From contig CP075496.1 in assembly GCA_021613535.1 (NCBI GenBank), positions 992,001 through 1,056,000 of the forward strand: DNA of 64,000 bases, given 5' to 3'. Made by a program: the position numbers and the translations under genes. The notes under the pieces were generated by a model. The model was not told the DNA's origin, did no database searches, and saw nothing but the letters and a program-made list of their open reading frames with translations. Below are positions 22,227 to 34,661 of this stretch, one piece after another. Each line of letters opens with the position of its first letter. Positions within the stretch are counted from its first letter, which is position 1. The stretch is from Adineta vaga. Taxonomy: Eukaryota; Rotifera.

Positions 22227-25200
22227 TTAAACAAGTGAAAGAAAATCAAGGTGAAGTTCATGAGGAATATCTAATTGATCAAGTGAAACAGTCGATGGAA
22301 CATACGGATATACAAGTGGAAATGTATATGTCAAATCAAAATTCTCTTGTTGTTCATAGTCAATTCGTGTTCGATCAGTCGTTGAACCAAGTCGTTGTTG
22401 TTTCAAAAGATCAGACACTCGTTTTATTAATGCAGGTGATACTTGATCATCAAAATCATCCATTGATTTATATAAACTTAATAATTTTGTAACCTAAAAT
22501 AAAGTTGAGTTTGAAGTTGATTTTAGCATAGATAAAGATTTTCTTACTTGAACTATTGTTAATTTTGTACAAACATTTGAAATGCTTGCTTCATCTTTTT
22601 TACAGAGAAATAATTGAACAGCTTGTGTTAACGGAAGAAGACAATCGGAAGCACCACTGTCTTGTAAATTTTGATCACGTAACCATTCAGTTAAATGATT
22701 TAAATTATACCTGAAAAGAATAGAGCATCAATCTATATATATATATATTTATTTATAAAATAAATCATACCGAATTTGCAAAGCTTTACTCCAATTACAA
22801 CAATCACTTCGAACAAGTAAACCACGAAGAGCTTGAGCATCAATGATATAGAAAATCTAAAGATAAGAAAACAGAGAAAAATATCAGTGTATATATAAAG
22901 AGAATGAATAATTGATATACTTGTCGAAATAATTGTTGAATAATAATTGGTTCAACTGAATACATTTGACATAATTTATGATAATCATTAAGCTAAATAA
23001 AATAAATCAGAAGTTGTTGTATTTTTAGTTCAAATTTTTTCCTATACTTGTTTAAGAAGATCTTGTGCAGAAAATTTTGATCGTTTCTCATTTGCATTAT
23101 TTCCCGGCAGACTTGGATTTACAGATGCAATACCACCTGAATCAAGATCTTCATGTTCAATAATGGCAGGAACTAAAGCAAAATAAAATATTAAAGTATT
23201 AAAGTATAAATAATAAAATCTTACTAATCATTGGTAATAATTTTGCTTTAACTCGTTTTAAAATTTCATCGTATAAATGAACAACAAGATCAGCAAAAAT
23301 CGTTCGATAATCTGTTAAATCAAAATTTCTCAAAGCTTGTTCATTTTGTTTCGGAGTATTTGTTGCTTGATATTTCTATAGAAGAAATATATTTATATTA
23401 ATCAATTCTTAAAAATAATATACATACTTCTTCACCACTATATTGTTGTAATGTATGAAGAAATCGAACTGTATTTGCTGTCCATAAGATAGGATAATCA
23501 ATATCTTCATTTCTCTATTAAAATTTATCTTTATACAAATTTCAATTGGAATAAAAGAATAATTCTTACCCGTGGCACTTTTTTAATTTTTTTCGTTACA
23601 GCTGATAAAAATCCCGCTACATGTGCTTCATCATCAACGAAATCAATATAACGTATACACATAAAAAGTATATAAGCTGGAATTCCAGGAATATATTTCG
23701 CAGCTAAACGTGGTTTTAATTCTATATGAAAAAAAAATACATCGATATTTTAAAGACAGAAAAGATCAAACATACCAATAATAACTGCATCAGTAATGCG
23801 TTCTGTTTCCTGAGGATTACATTTAATCATTCCACTAAAATGTCGAATACTTTGACGACGAAGATCAACATTTCCTGGAACATTATTTGTTACTGTTGCT
23901 GTGGTTGTCAATGACATAGAATTAGAAGCATCATTATGACCATTGAATGAAGGTATTCCATTCATTGATCCATTTTGAAGAACTTGTTCCCAAGATACAT
24001 TTCCTTTTTTTTCAAATGAATAAATACACAATTCTAGATGACTGATATCTTTCAATTTTTACCTGCAGAAAAACTCTTATTAACAAGTTTAATAACGCGT
24101 CTTAATTTTCGAATTTCTGCATTATTTGATTGAATTTGTTGATGAAGTTCCTAAACCCAAACGAGAAGAAATTCTTTTCACAAATTGAGAGTAGATACAA
24201 AAAAAACAACATACGAGATTTTCATGAACAACATGAGCGATTTGTTGTTTCATTGAATCATCGATTGTATTTTCATCAATTGATTTACATAATTCAAGGT
24301 TTTCTGCTTCAACTTGTGTTAAACGTTCTTGTGTTCGTTCATATTCCCGTTGATACGACGCTCGACATTGTTCAAGTTCAAGTTCCAACATTCTAAAGGT
24401 GTTTTTTTTTCGTGTAAAATAGATTTTTAAATGAAAATCAAAGTCTCTCTACTTGTTAATTTGTTTTTGACTTTGATATGCTTGTTCAATAGCATCACTT
24501 GCAATCACATCATCGGTTTCATTCTCATGTTGCATAACACGTTCTTGTAATTTTGATTTCATTTCAATTTGTTCACGACGACGATGTTCTAATTCAGCAT
24601 TTAATGCATCGAATTGAGCTAAAAACAAAGATCGAAGATGGTGAAAAAAATAAAGTAAAAAAAATGAAAATCTACCAATTAATTGTTCTTTTGCTGCTTG
24701 TTCATCACCTTTGAGTACTTCTTCTCTTAATGCTTTCAAATCAGTTCTTAATTTATCCATTTCTAATTCATCTAAATGCCATGATGAATTTCTTTTCATT
24801 GAACTTAATTTCGATGAATTCGTTTGTCCTTTATCTAATTCTTCATTCATTGTTTTATTTTCTTGTTCAAGTTGTCGAAGACGTCGTTGAAGACGGAATA
24901 GAAGACCACCACCAATATTACCACCTGCTTCTACAAGTTCATCTAATGGCTCATTTGTATTTGTTGTTGTTAAATGACGTTGATGACTATTGATTGTCGA
25001 GGAAAGAAGTGGAGGAGGACGACGAGGAGTTAAACCATCACTAGTCAACGGTGCTTGATCCTAATACAAAAGTAAATAGATTCATTAATCACTATTATCA
25101 TCCTCATTAATCGATTAACCCACATAACGTAAATTACGACATATATGACAAAAAAACCACATCAGTTAGAACTAAAAGATCTGTTGAAGAGCGTTTTTTT

Positions 25201-28200
25201 ACATAGAAAGAAAGAGTAAATTCCCCCTAGTTTGAACGAATGGAAAGGGAATAGTTGAGTGATTTCTTTTTCTTTTTCTTCTTAATTCTTTTTTGTTTTG
25301 ATTGCCTATGAGAATATATTAATCTCTCATACAAGAAAATTAACATTTTTTAGAATAGTGACAGAAAGTATTTACCGGTAAATCATCAAGATCAAGTGTA
25401 TCCATAAATTTCGAATCCCAAGTCATATTTGAATCTGATGGTGCTGATTTAACTTTATTAATCATATTACCATTTTGTAATTCACTTTGAAGATTATCAC
25501 ATTTTTGTTCTAATCGATGCATTTCAATAACTAATCGCTGTCTTTGTTGTCTTTCTGCAGTTAATTCTTCTTCCAATTGTTTCATGCGTGTTGTTGATAA
25601 ATCTTGTGTTGATAAATCTCCACGTAGTTGTTCTTCTAATTTTTGAATATCTTTGTTTTTCTGTTCAATTTCATTTTCTAATTGCGTTATTAAATCGGTA
25701 TTTTTCAAAATAATTTCGTCTTTTGTTTGTTTAGTTTGAATTAAATCCGATCGAATCGATGAATTTTCGGTTTTTAAACGTTCATTTTCTAATCGAAGTC
25801 TAAAAAACACAACAAATTACTTATAGGAAAAGAAAAGTCAAATCTTACTGTTGAATTTCTTCTTCGAGATTCGTTTGTTTTTTCAAATTTTGTTTTAATT
25901 CTTTATTTTTCGTTTTTAATTGTTCAAAATCTTTTTTCAAATTCTCCAATTCTTGTTCTTTATTAGTTAAACGTTCATTATCACGTTTTTGTTCATCAAT
26001 TTTATGTTGTAAAGAAATAATTTTATTTTCTAAACCTTTATTCATTTGTTTTTGATGTTCAATTGAACGTTGTTCAACACGAAGTTTTTTCACTTCTTGA
26101 CAAGCTTCACGTCGACGTTGATGTGATTGTAAAAGAATAATTGCACGTTGAAATGTCACAAATCTTTGTCGAGCAATCCACATACGTATGGATGATTGAA
26201 GAACAAGAACACTTCGTTCTAACATTCTTTGTTGAAGATTTTTTCGAATTAAATAACCTCGACAATGTGATTGAATATCAATTAAAATAATTCGAAGTTT
26301 TTCAAAACGACGTGCTGCAATTTGTCGACGCCATAATGATTGAAATAATGTTACAGCACGTGTACGACGAATATCTTCGGCATGTTTTCTTGCTAAATAT
26401 CTTCGTGATAAACATTGTAATGCTAATGTTGTTCGTCGTATCTTTAAATAACGTTTACGTGCATAATAAGTTCGATAAGTTGTTTGAATTTTAATAATAC
26501 AAGCACGAAGTTTTTCCGAACGTAATTTTTCTAAATAAGCAACTTGTCCGGCACGAAAGAAGATTTTTGTATTGCCAAATTGATATTTATCAGGATCAGA
26601 AATAAGATTTTTTAGAATATTTTCACATGTTCGACGGTAATTCGTTCGATCAATCAATGCTGAACGTGTTAATAAACGATAACGAACAAAAAAATCATGA
26701 TAACTCCAACGTGATGGATAACCAGCAGCACTTATACGAACAGTTTCTAAAACACCACAAGCACGTAATTGTTGAACTGCACGACGAGGTTCAAATCTAT
26801 GAAGAAATTCAATTTTGATTAATTCAACAAAAACAAAGACAACTTACGTAAATGAAGCTTTAGCATCATTCGGTTTTATACAACGAACATAATGAGGTTC
26901 AGTCGAATTCAATGCAGTCATTAAACTTGTTAAAGATTCTCGAAACTATTGAGAGAAAAAAAATGAAATGAATCAATTGTATTAAAACAAAAAGATTTTC
27001 AGGATAAGAAGGATTTAAAGTGCTCTCAGACATAGAATGAAGGAATTCGTGTTTAGAAAAAACCAAACAAAGAGGATATACGAAAACCAACCTGTGAACC
27101 AAGTGAATATCTCTACAATGATTTTGTTTTCTTTATTAAACTTTCGAATTTATATGAATCGAAACATTCTTACTTGAGATCCCACAGTTTTCTTTCTTTG
27201 TGCTTGAGTTTTCGACGTCGCTTGTAAAGTTCCTGTTTTTTGTACTTGATAAGATTTCTTTGATGCTGCATTTTTCATCCCATCATCTTCTTCCATAAAT
27301 AATTGAACAACAAATTCGAACTAAATAAATTCTTATCGAAAAAACAAATAATTTCATTTCATTACGAAATCTTACTTCACTTTCTTTTAACATTTTTAAT
27401 TGATCTTCAAGAACGGTATCACGATTCTTTTCTAAAAATCCTTCAATAGAATATTCAACTTTTTCAGCGAAATGATTGATTATAAACGTTGTATGAGCTG
27501 TTAATTTTTTCGTAGAAAAATCCGCATGTTTCCCATGTTGAGTAACTAATTTTCTATGCCAATTTTCATCCGAACCTTTCGGCATCTATTAAAAAACTTT
27601 CTTTAGTTTGAACAAAAAAGAAAAAAGAAGATCAAGTTTCTCAAACAAACTTTGCATTCTTCATCTAATAAATCTAAGATTCCTAATTTATTTTCGATTA
27701 AATCAATACACGGTTGATTATCATAGAATTGAATAAATGACCAAGTGATTTCTTCTTTCATATATTCTTCTTGTTCAAGTTTAAACACATGCTAAAATAA
27801 AACAAAGAATATTCAAATTTTTTCGACAAAAAATTTTACCTGACAGAATTGTTGTTGTAATTTTTCATTGGCATAATTTATACAAAATTGTTCGAAACTA
27901 TTTATTTCAAATGTTTCAAAACTAAAATAAAATAAATTTCAAAAAAATAAAACAAAGTCTTTTTTTATTCAAACATTAAATTTACCCATAAATATCTAAA
28001 ACACCAATAAATGATTGTCGTTGTCCAATATATTCTAAAGATTTATTTATTTCATCAACAATCCATCCAAATAATTGCGAATAAATATGTTTTGCAAGAG
28101 CATCTCGAGCAAATAGCGCCTGAAAAAGAAACAGCTCATTTTCTTCTGAGAATATTCAAGATATTTCATTACTTGATTTAGAGTTAACGTTGTATTCACA

Positions 28201-30078
28201 ACTTCTACACCTGTTTTTATTCTCTTATTACATAACCATGTTCTCATTCGATTTTCATCCAATTTTAAAAGTGAACAAAATATTGAAAATGATTTATCCG
28301 ATTCTTTGACATACGATGTTTCACCTTCACCTTCATGAATAATGACATTTCCCAGATGGAGAATGGCTGATAATAAACGAAATATGGACAGTTGAACTTT
28401 ATTCTCAATACCTATTCAGAAGAAGAAAAAAAAGAAACACTAATAAAAGAAAACGAGTAATTCAAACAAACCAAGAAGAGTTAATGCTTCACGCGTTTCG
28501 AGGAATTGTTGAGCATCATTAACACCTTTGATTGTTATGGCATTTCCTTCAGATGTATAACGAAATTGATCAGCCGATACTAAATTTGATAGAGTAGTAT
28601 GAGTGAGGTTTCCTTATTTAGTGTCTCAAAAGTGATTGACTATTTTTTGTCACTTACATAAAGCAAGCGATTTCATTTCAGATTGATTCACTTGTGTACA
28701 TAATTGATAAAAGATATGATAATTTCTTTCATCTGGTGCTTGATAAATAACTCTAGAAAATGAAAAAACAACAACAACAATATGATTCTAAATATCTTTG
28801 AGAAAACAAACAAACCTTGATTTTTCTAATAAATAAGTTCTCATCGATGCACCACAAATATGATTTCTTAAAAAACCAATTTCAATATATTTTCCAAATC
28901 GTGATGAATTATCATTTCGTATTGTTTTCGCATTGCCAATTGCCTATGATTTCAATCACATCTATTCCTGTTCTTCTTTATTATTTCAAATAACTTACTT
29001 CCATAATTGGACTTGACGCTAAAACTTTCTTTTCAATTTGTGTTTCTTCTAATAAACCACCAACATTTGCAAAATATCTCATGGCATATTTTGCGCTAAC
29101 AGTTTTTCCTGCTCCTGATTCTCCTGAAACGATAATGGATTGATTTTTTGAGAAATTCACCATGGATTGATACGCTAATTCTGCTGTTGCAAATATATGT
29201 GGTTCTAATAGTTGAACATCTTGATCACGATACAATTGAATCGTATCATTGCCATATATAGATAAAGACTCATAGGGATTTATAGCCACTAAGACAATAC
29301 CACATTTTGTATAGATCTGAGATTTGTTAAAACGAGATTCAAGATTATATAAAACTAAATAAAAGAAATTGGGTTAGAAAAACTTTCGTACTTTGAGAAG
29401 AATTTACCTTCAGGTTCATTTAAATAAGAAAGTGCAGTAAGATCTTTTTGACCGATGAGAATCTCGGGATTACGCAATGGTGGAAGATCAGAATCGGATT
29501 TGATTGGAATAATTTCCTAATTATATTTCATTAATATTCAAAACTGTCTCGTTTTCTTCAACTTACATTTGCACCTTCTGCCGATATTACTTCTAGTTGT
29601 CCTTTACCATCATAATTACCCGCGACAGTCACGGCACGCCAAACATATTCACGATCTGGTAACCAAACTCGTGCACCCTGAAAAGAAACAAACAATCATC
29701 TTTTATTTCTTCACTTCTCAAAAAAACCAACAACATAAAGCAGCTTCCTTCTATTGCATTATTGTATCTTCACTATCTATGCAATAAAATCATGCAATAT
29801 CGACTAAATATAGCACAGCACACATGAAATATTCGCACAAACTATACAAACTTGAAAAGAATTGATTGACTCGACTAATAGAAAAGAAAAGAAATGAAGC
29901 AAACAACAACGAATATCAACTGAAATTTCATTCTTTCGAGAAAAATAAGAAAAAAACCTTAAGCATGAGATTAATATCTTCTTAGAACTGGAAATAGATG
30001 ACAACATTAATAAACAAGACAAGAATAAATCTGATTACAAAAACAACATACCTTTGTATATAATTCTCGAACAGACAT
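22227..30078 (-). CDS. MYO5: Myosin V heavy chain
   Basis: Processive actin motor for vesicle and organelle transport. The start at 30078 (MSVRELYTK, 27-nt exon) splices to 29677 ([16 protein letters not shown]), the myosin V N-terminal SH3-like region. The P-loop GESGAGKT lies at about 29105-29130, inside a motor domain spread over many small exons to about 26700. Six IQ-like motifs (AxxIQxxxRxxxxRxxY type) lie at about 26090-26560, followed by coiled coil to about 24100. The cargo-binding DIL (dilute) domain is at about 23700-22227, ending in [10 protein letters not shown], the typical myosin V tail end. Introns are mostly 45-60 bp, with a longer one of about 370 bp after exon 1. The gene looks intact; individual internal exon edges were not all traced. 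It lies 182 bp downstream of a GINS3 copy on the same strand. Confidence 0.92.
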
Positions 30079-30260
30079 TATTTTAAATACATTTATATTG
30101 CCAAGACATCCAATGATTACAAACGATACGTCGAAACAATGACAGAGATTTTAATCTAGAAAATATCTAAGCTGTTTTTTTTTTCATTCAATACTATTTA
30201 TACAAAATATATCTGACGATTTTTATTCAAAGAAAATCACAGAGAATTGATTAACAAAGA

Positions 30261-30947
30261 TTATTTTTTTCTTTTTCTATTCATTGCATCATTAAGAACA
30301 TTGGTAAGATCATTTGTCATTCCTTGAATTTTAGGTGGTAACATTTGTTTTGTTTCATTATTAACTAGTCGATCATAATCTCGAAATGCTGCTTGTCCCA
30401 ATAATAATAAAATTTTCTCTTGTCTTTCAAATTTTCCTGTTTGTTGTTTCATACTTTCATGATGATGATGATCATTTGATATGACTAAATGAAAAGCTGC
30501 ATCCATTATTGAACGAAATCGTTGTTGATATGTTTGTAAAAGTGTAATGGCAACTTGTCGTTTTTCATCGAAATTTAATTCCAATAAATGACGTCCTTGA
30601 CGATAGAAATGTGGAGCTTGTTTAGCTAAATCAACAACTGTTGCATCAGCAGCAAAGATCTGTCGTTGAATACGTGAATAGATCAATGGTAGTTCAGGTA
30701 ATGTTGCAAATCGTGTTTTACAATTACAAATGGAATAAATCATCCAATAAGGAAGTTCAAGTTTCGTATTGGCTGTTAATGATGAAAGATTTTGTTCATG
30801 TTTCTGATCTTTTTTCTCATCATCTAATGCTGTTGATGAAGATGATGATTCGAGAAAACCTAATTTTGGTATATCGACAAGCAGTTGACAACGAATACGT
30901 TCTTGTGTTGATAAAATATCATCAATAGAGAAATAATCTTCATACAT
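30261..30947 (-). CDS. GINS3: GINS complex subunit 3 (PSF3), copy A
   Basis: Subunit of the GINS tetramer of the CMG replicative helicase, nuclear. 228 aa, single exon, starting MYEDYFSIDDILSTQERIRC. Family marks: YFSIDDIL near the start, KLELPYWM around residue 70-80, DLAKQAPHFY, and LLQTYQQRFRSIMD. The protein is identical to copy B (33947-34633); in 687 nt I find only three differences, all silent. A TTTTTCAG 3' splice site touches the ATG, and before it lies a decayed NOM1 tail, so this copy derives from a NOM1-GINS3 pair. It now sits 156 bp downstream of the HNH-W2 gene. The open frame extends upstream to 31046 only because of the decayed tail. Confidence 0.93.
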   Translation of the reverse strand: MYEDYFSIDDILSTQERIRCQLLVDIPKLGFLESSSSSTALDDEKKDQKHEQNLSSLTANTKLELPYWMIYSICNCKTRFATLPELPLIYSRIQRQIFAADATVVDLAKQAPHFYRQGRHLLELNFDEKRQVAITLLQTYQQRFRSIMDAAFHLVISNDHHHHESMKQQTGKFERQEKILLLLGQAAFRDYDRLVNNETKQMLPPKIQGMTNDLTNVLNDAMNRKRKK

Positions 30948-30974
30948 CTGAAAAACAAAATCAAAAATGTTTTT

Positions 30975-31046
30975 TATGCGATAGATGAGTCTACTAGAAA
31001 TCTGACAACGGTGATGAATTATGTTTAACTCATCCGATATTTTCAA
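30975..31046 (-). pseudogene. NOM1 C-terminal remnant
   Basis: Reads HHRCQISSRLIYRI where intact NOM1 has VHRRCQIAINELSKE directly before GINS3 copy B. The NOM1 stop codon and the rest of the gene are lost. Confidence 0.75.
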
Positions 31047-31103
31047 TACATTCGAATGAAGAAGGATATGAATTAAGATAGACGTAATTTTCCTTCACTA
31101 TTA

Positions 31104-32925
31104 TTACTTACCTTCATTTGATTCATCGTCACTAGAAGAAGAATCGTCGCCACTATAAGAAGAATCATCGTCTTTGTCGACCTTTTCTACGATGTTGGAT
31201 GTTATGGATTCAGATAACCAATTGAAAAACATTCTTGTTGATTCAATTATTTCAATTTCATCTTTTTTTTCTTCTAGATTTAGTCTTCTTAACCAGTTCC
31301 AAAACATCTCTTCACTTACACAATCTTCATCATATAATATGTGGAACAGTTTACAAGCTAAACCTACAGGCAGACGAAGATCGTAAATGGACAAGGCTTT
31401 AATAATTAAAAATCTCTCACAACACTTTACCATGTGGATGTTTTAATTGAATTATAAATTTTTGTATGGCACACAGAACTTGAATTTCTTTTTCATTATC
31501 ATCATGAAGAATAGATTTTAACATACGAGCTCTATGTCGTGCGTTATCTTGATCAATTGCCATATCTATTGTATCAGAACCAATGAGACATGACTGTAAA
31601 TAAGATAATACAATAGTTTGTATGTAATGTTGATCGAATGGATTCATTTTCTAAAATAAACAAAGATATCTTATAGGATCGAGAGTAGATTTAAGAATAT
31701 TTGCCTCGAGTATCTTTTCATTTATTCTGATAGAAATACATGATATTAAAGCTGCAAATGATAAACTACCAATCTCTATCAACGCGATGATCTTTTTCAA
31801 CTGATGCATTCAGTATCGTATTGATTTCAGTACTGAATTAGAATTAGAATACAATGCACTTACTTCTCGAATATATTGTAAAAGTTTTTCTTCGTGTTTG
31901 TTCGAATCTATTGGTTGTTCATTGATCATTCTAAATAATTCAATCAAATTTGCTAAAGACGATGGTGTTGACTGTGGTAAAGGAACATCTTGTACAGTAG
32001 TAGTTGATGATAATGGACATACATCAACAACTTGTGTAAAAGATGTGAGAGATTTTGTAACTGTTAATGATGTTGTGCTTGATGTTTCCAATGGCATTTC
32101 TTGTCCAACAGGATTGTCCATGAGCCATTGATAAACATTCGCATGTGTATCTTTATCTGAACTTGTTCTAAATAAATCTTGAATAAAATTTGTTAAATTA
32201 AAAAAATCTGCATCATTTAATGAAAACTCTTTTTGTTTTTCCTTGGCTTTTTCGAAAGCACTATGACAATGTAATGCCAACATTCGACGATATGGTCGAT
32301 TATGATTTTGGAAAAGTAAAGGTGCTTGATGAATATTTCCGAAAGTATGAGGCGATACTGATGTAATTCTTTGTGACGATATTGTTTTATTTAGCAAAAA
32401 CATTTTTAATTGACTATTTTCTTCAATAATTGTTACATATTTTTTATCAAATGCATCTTTAATTGCTGTTACTAATCTCAAGCAATTTCTTGGATTATCA
32501 ATATTGGATGAACTTAAACCAAAATATTTTAAACCATATGATCTTGATTTTGGATATATATGTGCAGTCTTCACATGTTGAGCTTTTTTGTCAATAAGCC
32601 CGAGTATCATGCATTGATTTCTTTTTAAGTTGTAAAAGGTCATGACAGCTTCTCTCAACATTCTTCTTGTGTAGTGTGTGGAATGAGTTGACGATAAATC
32701 ACTCCATGGATCTGTTATTGTTTTGAGTAATTGATTATCAATATTTGGAACTAAATAAAAAGTAAAAAAATTATTATTAAATTATTTTTATTATTTTTAT
32801 TATTTACGTTGTTTGTGAAAGTTTTGAAGATGTCCGCATAAGCAAGTGTAATTTCCCGTGTTACAGAATGAAATACAAGGATTATCAGGATCTTTACATT
32901 TAAAACAAATATTTGTAAATGACAT
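31104..32925 (-). CDS. Cys/His cluster, HNH_2-like domain and eIF4G-type W2 domain protein
   Basis: 526 aa from five exons: 32808-32925, 31864-32750, 31705-31800, 31431-31650, 31104-31363. Residues 1-40 carry a metal-binding-like pattern (CFKC, CISFC, CLCGHL..H). Residues about 75-140 resemble the HNH_2 nuclease fold: CMILGL, AHIYP, PRNCLRL and AFDKKY; the His usually placed before xxFD is not there (AIKDAFD), so catalysis is doubtful. The C-terminal third matches the W2/eIF5C domain of eIF4G: EIQVLCAIQKFIIQLKHP, then ILYDEDCVSEEMFWNWL and RMFFNWLSES. The tail is Ser/Asp-rich. The intron at 31651-31704 uses a GC donor. A TTTTTTCAG site lies 7 nt before the ATG. The W2 call is firm, the HNH_2 call is moderate, the overall function unknown. 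A broken paralogue lies at 38962-40324. Confidence 0.72.
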
Positions 32926-33946
32926 GATTGATCTGAAAAAATCAAAATAGAAAATCATTTAACTAAATGAACTACAGTGCATAAGGACCTATGAATAATC
33001 CTGGATGTACAAGAGAAATATTTTATTTCCTTAACTAGGAATAATGGTAGAGCGATACCGCAATGAAATTCAACATATTCAGCGCAAAATGACCATAAAA
33101 AATCGAAAGATGTTTTCATATATGACACGAGAAGTTATCAGGAAATTAAAACAATATTATCTGAAAACAAATCATTATTATTTTCTAATTCGGCTTACTG
33201 ATGTATTCTATCATGACGATATTTTACAACTTAATCTCATAATTCTCGCAAAATTAGGACTACTCTTCATTGGCTATTTCAGTTCTTTCTTTAAAGTAAT
33301 TATTAACCTGAATCCTGAACAGAAACGAAACATAAAACAAAAGATTAACCTTTTTAATTCTTCTAATAAATTATAACGATTTATTACTAATGGTACATTT
33401 ATCATTGAAAATAGCCGAAATAAAGGTAGAAGACTAGTTTACCAGTTGTTTGTTTCGTTGGAGGATATGGTATTATAAAATAATCTCGTTCAAAGTGTAA
33501 AAACAGTGCTTGAAACGGAACTTCTCGAGTCACAAAAATAGTTTCATATTTAGAAAATCATGCATTATAAATGAAGCATAGCGTAACACACATAAGATAT
33601 TTATGTTTAAATGAGCTCGAAAATACTTTCTTAAATCAATCAAGATGCAAAACAGTGCACATCGTCGCAAATTAATTTTTATTATTAGAAAATGTTAAAT
33701 ATTCGACTAATACATATCTTTGAATATAAAATCTTGAACAGAAGTTTTTCTTCTTACTTATTCTGGATAATTAACCAAGCCGTTCATTGATCATAAAAAA
33801 ACGCGTCAGATGTACAAAACAATGACACATAATTATATCTACAAAATAATCAACAAGTTAATTTTTACTATTGCATCAAATTTTTCTACAAAATATATCT
33901 GACGATTTTTATTCGACGAAAATTACAGAGAATTGATTAACAAAGA
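32926..33946. other. Intergenic between GINS3 copy B and the HNH-W2 gene
   Basis: Contains a 110-codon plus-strand frame (33044-33376), Lys/Ile-rich and without recognised features, probably chance. About 33430-33720 resembles 40640-40830, the equivalent flank of the broken paralogue ('gtttgtttcgttggaggatat' versus 'gtttcattggaggatat'). Confidence 0.5.
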
Positions 33947-34633
33947 TTATTTTTTCCTTTTTCTATTCATTGCATCATTAAGAACATTGGTAAGATCATT
34001 TGTCATTCCTTGAATTTTAGGTGGTAACATTTGTTTTGTTTCATTATTAACTAGTCGATCATAATCTCGAAATGCTGCTTGTCCCAATAATAATAAAATT
34101 TTCTCTTGTCTTTCAAATTTTCCTGTTTGTTGTTTCATACTTTCATGATGATGATGATCATTTGATATGACTAAATGAAAAGCTGCATCCATTATTGAAC
34201 GAAATCGTTGTTGATATGTTTGTAAAAGTGTAATGGCAACTTGTCGTTTTTCATCGAAATTTAATTCCAATAAATGACGTCCTTGACGATAGAAATGTGG
34301 AGCTTGTTTAGCTAAATCAACAACTGTTGCATCAGCAGCAAAGATCTGTCGTTGAATACGTGAATAGATCAATGGTAGTTCAGGTAATGTTGCAAATCGT
34401 GTTTTACAATTACAAATGGAATAAATCATCCAATAAGGAAGTTCAAGTTTCGTATTGGCTGTTAATGATGAAAGATTTTGTTCATGTTTCTGATCTTTTT
34501 TCTCATCATCTAATGCTGTTGATGATGATGATGATTCGAGAAAACCTAATTTTGGTATATCGACAAGCAGTTGACAACGAATACGTTCTTGTGTTGATAA
34601 AATATCATCAATAGAAAAATAATCTTCATACAT
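33947..34633 (-). CDS. GINS3: GINS complex subunit 3 (PSF3), copy B
   Basis: 228 aa, the same protein as copy A (30261-30947). It lies directly behind intact NOM1 on the same strand with only 28 bp between NOM1 stop and this ATG, and the ATG is preceded immediately by TTTTTGTTTTTCAG. This is the arrangement expected for the downstream gene of a trans-spliced operon. An intron from inside NOM1 is an alternative explanation of the splice site. The 3' flank is also similar to copy A for about 60 bp, then diverges. Confidence 0.94.
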   Translation of the reverse strand: MYEDYFSIDDILSTQERIRCQLLVDIPKLGFLESSSSSTALDDEKKDQKHEQNLSSLTANTKLELPYWMIYSICNCKTRFATLPELPLIYSRIQRQIFAADATVVDLAKQAPHFYRQGRHLLELNFDEKRQVAITLLQTYQQRFRSIMDAAFHLVISNDHHHHESMKQQTGKFERQEKILLLLGQAAFRDYDRLVNNETKQMLPPKIQGMTNDLTNVLNDAMNRKRKK

Positions 34634-34661
34634 CTGAAAAACAAAAACAAAAACAAGTGTT
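34634..34661 (-). promoter_or_regulatory. Operon-type spacer with 3' splice site at the GINS3 ATG
   Basis: 28 bp between NOM1 stop and GINS3 start; on the minus strand it is a T-rich tract ending in CAG directly against the ATG. No room for a separate promoter. Read as a trans-splice acceptor by analogy with other rotifer and nematode operons; spliced-leader use is inferred. Confidence 0.6.

Noticed and set aside
23726-26494. Several plus-strand frames over the myosin gene
   Set aside because: Antisense shadows of myosin V coding exons.
30641-30928. 95-codon plus-strand frame, also at 34327-34614
   Set aside because: Exact antisense shadow of GINS3; conserved only because the gene is duplicated.
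33044-33376. 110-codon plus-strand frame
   Set aside because: Lys/Ile/Leu-rich chance frame in AT-rich intergenic DNA; no recognised motif and no splice context.
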